The translations under genes and the position numbers were made by a program. From assembly GCF_034427435.1 (NCBI RefSeq), contig NZ_JAXQNP010000004.1, forward strand, positions 558,001-622,000: a stretch of DNA of 64,000 nt. The letters are read 5' to 3'. Source of the stretch: Nitrospirillum sp034427435 (GTDB taxonomy: Bacteria > Pseudomonadota > Alphaproteobacteria > Azospirillales > Azospirillaceae). Under the pieces are notes generated by a model. The model saw nothing but the letters and a program-made list of their open reading frames with translations, made no database searches and was not told the origin of the DNA. Below are positions 58,949 through 64,000 of this stretch, one piece after another (positions within the stretch are counted from its first letter, which is position 1; every line of letters starts with the position of its first letter).

Positions 58949-59824
58949 TCAAGGACGCGGCGGCACGCCCGGCGTGAGCCGCTGGGCGAACAGCCATTCC
59001 CGCCAGCCGGGCGCCAGGACCATGTCCGGCGGGACCCGGTGCTCCATCCCTTGATAACGCACGAAGACAGGCGCGCCGCCGGCGGCGGCCACCGCCTCAG
59101 CCCAGGCATGGTCGGGGGCATAGGGGTTCTCGGTGTCCTGGTCGCCATGCACCTGCAGGGTGGGGACGGCCGCCACCCCGGGGGCCTGCGCCCTATCCGG
59201 CGGCACGGATGAGAACGCGACCGCTGCGGCGAAGCGCCCGGGCTTGGCCACCAGCGCATCCAGCGCCGCCGACGCCCCCATGGAGAAACCCACGACGTAG
59301 ATCCGCGCTGTGTCCACCGGCAGGCGGCCAGCCAGATCATCCACCAGGGCCAGCACGGCGGGAAGGGAGGGACCGGGGTGGGATGCCAGCAGCCCGTCAC
59401 CGCCGGGGGCGTAGTCGGCGCTGCGCGCATTCACCTGCGGCACCACCACGTAGGCCGGGAAGCGCAGCCGCAGGTCGGGCAGGGCCCAGGCCTTGGCGAA
59501 GCCGGTCATCTGCCCCTTGTTGTCCTGGCCGATGCTGCCGGAGCCGTGCAGCACCACCACCAGCGGCAGCTTGGCTGCCATGGGCTGGGCCGCCACCGTG
59601 GCCGGCGCCAGCAGGCGGTAGGGCACTGTGCGGCCGTCGGGTGCGGTGAAACTCTTGGCCACGAAATCGTCGCTCAGCGGGGCCCTGATGACCTCGTCCA
59701 ACGCCTTCAGGTCGTCCGCCAGGGGCGCGTAGGGCAGGGTTCGTTCCTCGATGCGGGCGGGTTCCGCCTGGGCCGCTGAAACCAGCGCCATCATCCACAA
59801 CGCCACCAAACCAGTCCGCAGCAC
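58949..59824 (-). CDS. Secreted alpha/beta hydrolase (PHB depolymerase/feruloyl-esterase-like)
   Basis: 291 aa with a signal peptide (MLRTGLVALWMMALVSAAQA). It has LPLVVVLHGSGSIGQDNKGQM (oxyanion hole), nucleophile elbow GFSMGASAA, and HGDQDTENPYAPDH with a late His in GMEHRVPPD. It hydrolyses esters outside the cytoplasm; the substrate is unknown. It starts 14 bp after eutC on the same strand. Its C-terminal coding end has a partial second copy at 54097-54171. Confidence 0.88.
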   Translation of the reverse strand: MLRTGLVALWMMALVSAAQAEPARIEERTLPYAPLADDLKALDEVIRAPLSDDFVAKSFTAPDGRTVPYRLLAPATVAAQPMAAKLPLVVVLHGSGSIGQDNKGQMTGFAKAWALPDLRLRFPAYVVVPQVNARSADYAPGGDGLLASHPGPSLPAVLALVDDLAGRLPVDTARIYVVGFSMGASAALDALVAKPGRFAAAVAFSSVPPDRAQAPGVAAVPTLQVHGDQDTENPYAPDHAWAEAVAAAGGAPVFVRYQGMEHRVPPDMVLAPGWREWLFAQRLTPGVPPRP

Positions 59825-59838
59825 GGCCGTCCTCTCCG

Positions 59839-60633
59839 TCAGTCCGCCAACAACACAGGCGCGCGGCCACCGACCAGCAAGCGGTCGCTCTCATCTTTCA
59901 ACGCCACGCCCGTCACCTGGCGGCGCAGCGCCTGCCGCAGCAGCCAAGCCAGCTTGAAGGCCGCCAGGTCATGGGACAGGCCGCCATCCCGGATGTTGGA
60001 CAGGCAATTGCGCTCCGCATCCAGGCGGCCGGGGGTGGGATTCAGGGTAAGGTAGACGCCCAGGCTGTCGGGGGCGGACAGACCCGGCCGTTCCCCGATC
60101 AGCATGGCCACGGCACGGGTGCCCAGCGCCTGTCCCACCGCGTCGCCCAGGGCCACCCGCGCCTGGGACGCCACCACCACCGGCGCCAGGCGCCAGCCCT
60201 CCCGCTGGACCCAGGGCAGGAAGGCGGCCAACAGGGGCAGGGCCTGGCGATGCACGGCGGTGGCCGACAGGCCGTCGGCGATGACGATGGCGAGGTCGGG
60301 GCGGGTTGACGGCAAGGCCGCCAGAGCCTGATGACTTGGCGGATCCAGCAAGCGTCCCAGGTCCGGACGGTTGAGGTAGGTGGCGCGGTCGGGCGCGGCG
60401 CTGTGTACCGCCACAGGCGCCAGATCCAGAGCCGCCAGTTGCGCCACCAGGCCGGCGGCGTCGAAGGGCGTATGCACGGCATCCCGCGCCTGGGCATGGG
60501 CCAGGGCGAAGCGCAGCACCTCCGCCGTGGGCAGGCTGTCGCCCGCGCGGCCCAGGGCGATGCGCGCGGGGGTGGCAGCGGCCAGGTGCGCCCAGGCGTC
60601 GGGCGTGACCGTCGGCCGGTCCATCAGCGCCAT
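59839..60633 (-). CDS. eutC: Ethanolamine ammonia-lyase small subunit
   Basis: 264 aa from ATG 60633 (ATG 60624, overlapping the eutB stop by one base, is equally possible). Typical segments are ARIALGRAGDSLPTAEVLRFALAHAQARDAVHTPFD, LAIVIADGLSATAVHRQALPLL and LIGERPGLSAPDSLGVYLTLNPTPGRLDAERNCLSNI. With EutB it forms the adenosylcobalamin-dependent lyase converting ethanolamine to acetaldehyde and ammonia. Confidence 0.95.
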   Translation of the reverse strand: MALMDRPTVTPDAWAHLAAATPARIALGRAGDSLPTAEVLRFALAHAQARDAVHTPFDAAGLVAQLAALDLAPVAVHSAAPDRATYLNRPDLGRLLDPPSHQALAALPSTRPDLAIVIADGLSATAVHRQALPLLAAFLPWVQREGWRLAPVVVASQARVALGDAVGQALGTRAVAMLIGERPGLSAPDSLGVYLTLNPTPGRLDAERNCLSNIRDGGLSHDLAAFKLAWLLRQALRRQVTGVALKDESDRLLVGGRAPVLLAD

Positions 60634-62012
60634 CCCCGCAGCAGCGGTTGGCCAGGCGATTGGGGCAGGGGGCGGCCGTCGGCGCCGGCGATGCCCATGG
60701 CGGCCAGCCAAGCCTCGAACTCCGGCGCCCGCTTGAGCCCCAGAAGGCGGCGGACATAGAGGGCGTCATGGAAGGAGGTCGACTGGTAATTCAGCATGAC
60801 GTCGTCCGCCCCCGGCACGCCCATGATGTAGGACACGCCGGCGGTGGCCAGCAGGGTCAGCAGCGTGTCCATGTCATCCTGGTCTGCCTCGGCGTGGTTG
60901 GTGTAGCAGACGTCGCAGCCCAGGGGCAGGCCCAGCAGCTTGCCGCAGAAATGGTCCTCCAGCCCGGCGCGGATGATTTGCTTGCCGTCATAAAGATATT
61001 CCGGCCCGATGAAGCCGACGACCGTGTTGACCAGCAGGGGCCGGAACTCCCGCGCCACGGCATAGGCCCGCGCCTCCAGCGTCTGCTGGTCCACGCCGTG
61101 GTGGGCGCCAGCGGACAGGGCGCTGCCCTGGCCGGTCTCGAAATACATAACGTTGTCACCCACCGTGCCGCGCTTGAGCGCCTGGGCGGCCTCCATCCCC
61201 TCACGCAGCAGGGCCAGGCTGACGCCGAAGCCCTGGTTGGCCGCCTGGGTGCCCGCCACCGACTGGAACACCAGGTCCAGCGGCACGCCCCGGTTCATCA
61301 GTTCGATGCTGGTGGTGACATGGGTCAGGATGCAGGCCTGGGTGGGGATGGCGAAACGCTGGATGATGCCGTCGATCAGGCGCGCCAGGTCGCCCAGGAC
61401 CGAGAGGCTATCCGACACCGGATTCAAGCCGATGACGGCATCGCCACAGCCATAGAGCAGGCCGTCCAGGATGCTGGCCGCCACCCCGGCGGGATCGTCC
61501 GCCGGGTGGTTGGGCTGCAACCGTACGGCCAAGGTGCCGGGCAGGCCGATGGTGTTGCGGAACCGGGTGACGACGACGCACTTGCGCGCCGCCAGGATCA
61601 GGTCCTGGTTGCGCATGATCTTGGACACCGCCGCCGCCATTTCCGGTGTCAGGCCAGGGGCGAGGGCGGCCAACGTCTCCGTCGTCGCCTGATCCGACAG
61701 CAGATAATCCCGGAAGCCACCCACCGTCAGGTGCGACACCGGGGCGAAGGCGACCGCGTCGTGCCGGTCCAGGATAAGGCGGGTGACCTCATCCGCCTCA
61801 TAGGGCACCAGCGCCTCGGTCAGGAAGGTTTTCAGCGGCAGGTCGGCCAGGCACATCTTGGCCGCCACGTTCTCTTCCGCGCTGGTGGCGGCGATGCCGG
61901 CCAGCCGGTCGCCGGACCGGGGCGGCGTCGCCTTGGCCATCAGGTCCTTCAGGTCGGCGAAGGTCCAGGTGCGGGGTCCAACGCTGATGCGGTACGGCGC
62001 GCGTCCAACCAA
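60624..62012 (-). CDS. eutB: Ethanolamine ammonia-lyase large subunit
   Basis: 462 aa from a TTG at 62012; no ATG occurs near the expected N-terminus, while a G-rich site (GGGGGGAGAGGGG) precedes the TTG. The family barrel is intact: RSGDRLAGIAATSAEENVAAKMCLADLPL, GDAVIGLNPVSDS, ETGQGSALSAGAHHGVDQQT and GLPLGCDVCYTNHAEADQDDM. It binds adenosylcobalamin with EutC. No eutA, transporter, aldehyde dehydrogenase or microcompartment genes are in the window. Confidence 0.95.
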   Translation of the reverse strand: MVGRAPYRISVGPRTWTFADLKDLMAKATPPRSGDRLAGIAATSAEENVAAKMCLADLPLKTFLTEALVPYEADEVTRLILDRHDAVAFAPVSHLTVGGFRDYLLSDQATTETLAALAPGLTPEMAAAVSKIMRNQDLILAARKCVVVTRFRNTIGLPGTLAVRLQPNHPADDPAGVAASILDGLLYGCGDAVIGLNPVSDSLSVLGDLARLIDGIIQRFAIPTQACILTHVTTSIELMNRGVPLDLVFQSVAGTQAANQGFGVSLALLREGMEAAQALKRGTVGDNVMYFETGQGSALSAGAHHGVDQQTLEARAYAVAREFRPLLVNTVVGFIGPEYLYDGKQIIRAGLEDHFCGKLLGLPLGCDVCYTNHAEADQDDMDTLLTLLATAGVSYIMGVPGADDVMLNYQSTSFHDALYVRRLLGLKRAPEFEAWLAAMGIAGADGRPLPQSPGQPLLRGWR

Positions 62013-62079
62013 ACCCCTCTCCCCCCAGCGACCTCGCCCATGCGGTGATCATGACATTGAACATGGGTGCCGGGAAGCG

Positions 62080-62095
62080 GCGAGCAACCGCTCGC
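62080..62095 (-). promoter_or_regulatory. Hairpin in the eutB leader
   Basis: Perfect 6-bp stem GCGAGC/GCTCGC with a 4-nt loop, 67 bp upstream of the eutB start. Too small for a cobalamin riboswitch. Function unknown. Confidence 0.3.
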
Positions 62096-62215
62096 TATAC
62101 CCGTTAAAGTAATATTAATGGTGACTTTGTGATCTATAAGTTGATAATGCTGCGCATATACCCGCCAAGCCCGGCCCTGGTTCGCCGGTCCATCCACGAT
62201 AGACAGGGGGAAAGC

Positions 62216-63610
62216 ATGCGTGTCCATTCTTCCACCGCCGCCTTGGCCGCTTTGCTCGGCATCGGCTTGATGCCTGCCGCCGCGATGGCACAGATCGTTC
62301 CTGTTGATATTCCAGCCTCTTATGCCATTGGCACGCAGGGGGCCACCATTCAGGGCTGGGTGACCAACAACAATCAGGACCAGTTGCGTCAGCACAGCTG
62401 GTCCGTCTGGGCCGGCCTGAATGCGGCGTCAGGCACCACCTATGAGGGTAAGGAGCTGCCGGTTTGGGAAACCTGGCTGGGCACGGAAGAGGTGTTCGCC
62501 ACGCCGCAATCCAAGCTGACGGCGGCCGGCGGCGACAAGTTGGCGGAGCCGGCGCGGCATTTCAGGCGCCCCCATCAGTTCGCCCACTTGGCCCTGCTGC
62601 GCGGCAACGCCGTTCCCAACGACCCGGCCAGCAGCACCCAGGTGGTGTCCTTCAACAAATTCAGCCCCGCCGCGGCGAAATTCATCCGGTCGCCGCAGTA
62701 CATCGCCGGGCTGCAAGGGACCTATGAGGTCAATTCCCAAACGGCGTTGAACAAGATCAACGCCGCCTGGCCCAGCGGCACGCCCACCGAGAACCGCAGC
62801 ATCAGCGAATTCCCAGTGGACGCTCTGGAACTGAAGCCGGTGATGAGCGTGGTGAAGGCCACGGGCCTGACGCCGATGCCGCTGTGGCAGGGGCCGGCGC
62901 AATCGACCAACGCCAAGAATCCCACCCCGGAAACCTGGAAAGTCTGCGTCGCCATCGACCCGGCCGCCACGGGGGACGAGATCATCCCGGCCGGCAAGAA
63001 GCTGAGCAAGGAACAGATCGCCGCGCTGGATGCCTCGGCCAAGGCTGCCAAGCTGTCCTGCACCGTGCAGTACTACGCGCCGGTGACGGTGCTTTATAAC
63101 TTCAAGCTGAGCGCAGAAGAGGCGCAGGCCCTGAGCAAGGCCCAGCAGGTCCCGGCGGCCGCAGGCGACTATGGCGTGCTGGTGGCCATGCATGTCAACA
63201 CGAAGGAAGTGCCGTTCTGGGCCTGGCAGACCTTCTATTGGCAGCCGGGCGCCGACACGCCCAACAAGTATCCGGGCAGCAAGCAGGGGCAGCCCGCCAG
63301 CCTACCCGCACCGTACCGCAACTACGCCATGTGCACCAACTACAGCCAGCAGGTGCCGGCCGTGGCCACCAGCGGGCAGACGCAGAAGATGGACGTGTGC
63401 TTCAACCCCTATCTGGAGACCGATCCGGGCATCCCCGACGGAATCCAGTCCAATTGCATCAGTTGTCATGCCTTGGCCGGCGTGGGCAAGGGGCCGACTT
63501 ATCCCGCCAACTACAAACAGCCCATCAACCTGTTCGCCGACAAGCAGTACTTCACCAACCAGGCCACCCGGGCCGACTTCTCCTGGGCCGTCGCCGACGC
63601 GCCGAAGTAA
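62216..63610 (+). CDS. Secreted protein with one CXXCH haem motif
   Basis: 464 aa from ATG 62216 with an AGGGGGAAA site. Signal peptide to about residue 25 (LAALLGIGLMPAAAMAQ). It is Trp/Pro-rich (SWSVWAGLNAAS, PVWETWLGTEEVF, PFWAWQTFYWQPG) and carries CISCH at residues 414-418, a c-type haem site. No Met or His follows it, so a sixth haem ligand would have to come from earlier in the chain. I recognise no named family. Probably a periplasmic redox protein, perhaps linked to the membrane protein starting at 63904. Confidence 0.75.
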   Translation: MRVHSSTAALAALLGIGLMPAAAMAQIVPVDIPASYAIGTQGATIQGWVTNNNQDQLRQHSWSVWAGLNAASGTTYEGKELPVWETWLGTEEVFATPQSKLTAAGGDKLAEPARHFRRPHQFAHLALLRGNAVPNDPASSTQVVSFNKFSPAAAKFIRSPQYIAGLQGTYEVNSQTALNKINAAWPSGTPTENRSISEFPVDALELKPVMSVVKATGLTPMPLWQGPAQSTNAKNPTPETWKVCVAIDPAATGDEIIPAGKKLSKEQIAALDASAKAAKLSCTVQYYAPVTVLYNFKLSAEEAQALSKAQQVPAAAGDYGVLVAMHVNTKEVPFWAWQTFYWQPGADTPNKYPGSKQGQPASLPAPYRNYAMCTNYSQQVPAVATSGQTQKMDVCFNPYLETDPGIPDGIQSNCISCHALAGVGKGPTYPANYKQPINLFADKQYFTNQATRADFSWAVADAPK

Positions 63611-63903
63611 TCAGACGATAATGGAGGGGATCGGGGGCATCAGCGGCGCCCCCGGTCCCAGCGGCGCAAGTGGCCCTGGGGAGGTGCTGGAAAGTGGCCT
63701 GAGTGCGCGGCCACCAGCCTGATATGCTCCGTTACCGGGAGTGTCGAAACGATTTCAGGGCGGGCGAGGGGCACCAGTCGGGAGCCGCCAATAGGGAACC
63801 GCCAATACGGAACCAAGGAACGGGCGCGACAATCGCGACGTTATTGTGTACCAATGCCTTGGTAGACGTTCCCGAGAAGAATCCGCTCCAGGATGGCCCG
63901 CCC

Positions 63904-64000
63904 ATGACGACCCGTGAGGATGAATCGCCGGCCCCAGCGGCGCGTTTTCCCGCCCTCATCCTCTTCATCGTGCTGGTTCTGGGCATCGGCCTGACCCTGG
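63904..64000 (+). CDS. Membrane protein N-terminus (3' partial)
   Basis: The frame starts MTTREDESPAPAARFPALILF and continues with a hydrophobic helix (IVLVLGIGLTL) to the window edge. A short charged N-terminus before a membrane helix resembles the start of membrane-bound PQQ glucose/quinate dehydrogenases, but 32 residues cannot prove it. The 293 bp upstream (63611-63903) hold no recognisable gene. Confidence 0.5.
   Translation, partial: MTTREDESPAPAARFPALILFIVLVLGIGLTL

Noticed and set aside
62013..62128. Cobalamin riboswitch upstream of eutB
   Set aside because: The leader is only about 100-150 nt, lacks a B12-box-like segment and shows just a 6-bp hairpin.
63732..63986. Minus-strand ORF at the window end
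   Set aside because: No ribosome-binding site or recognisable motif, and it overlaps the better-supported membrane protein start at 63904.

Overview
The window is dense, high-GC DNA from a free-living, metabolically versatile Gram-negative bacterium. The gene types (GTP-dependent PEP carboxykinase, the leucine-degradation liu genes, TonB receptor, DctB/DctD, Azospirillum-type TPR/glycosyltransferase-9-like proteins) and a repeated intergenic palindrome beginning TTAGAGCGGAACGCGATCA suggest an alphaproteobacterium of the Rhodospirillales/Azospirillaceae, perhaps Nitrospirillum-like. That placement is inference. No rRNA, tRNA, CRISPR array, transposase or phage structural gene was recognised.

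Layout. 1-3690: end of a leucine/isovalerate degradation operon (liuC, liuD, liuE). 3698-6818: LysR regulator facing a periplasmic binding protein and an MFS organic-acid carrier across a perfect 9-9-9 palindrome. 7361-9249: pckG and its terminator. 9308-14925: small lectin-like protein, RraA-like protein, pirin, AzlCD exporter, MaoC hydratase, Ala/Thr-rich secreted protein, purU. 15067-23161: a non-phosphorylating L-fucose pathway (IclR regulator with a broken N-terminus, aldo/keto reductase, two-subunit UxaA-type dehydratase, SDR, lactonase, FucP), interrupted by a phospholipase-D-like lipoprotein. 23388-25112: folD and a PIN-domain toxin-like pair. 25140-28879: two tandem TPR plus glycosyltransferase-9-like proteins.

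29038-32898: MarR, FUSC, DUF1656 and HlyD genes of an AaeB-type efflux pump, with a promoter that looks leaderless and carries the operator in its spacer. 32974-34475: a CI/Cro-like divergent regulator pair with shared operators, a 94-aa orphan gene and a repeat element. 34480-41280: a six-gene run (binding protein, terminator/attenuator, permease, ATPase, DctB-type kinase, DctD-type sigma54 activator, BKACE enzyme) behind an excellent sigma54 promoter. I consider this the most interesting unit because transport, sensing, activation and catabolism appear self-contained.

41549-43698: secreted S9 peptidase. 43719-45009: unknown gene and a ParDE toxin-antitoxin pair. 45099-54125: Fsr-type exporter, AraC regulator, cyclase, ACS-family carrier, TonB receptor, flavin monooxygenase and TetR. 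54172-58948: an esterase/NTF2/MBL/DsbA/LysR cassette lying between a C-terminal remnant of an alpha/beta hydrolase and a complete homologue. 58949-62012: that hydrolase and eutCB. 62216-63610: a secreted one-CXXCH protein of unknown family. 63904-64000: start of a membrane protein cut by the window edge.
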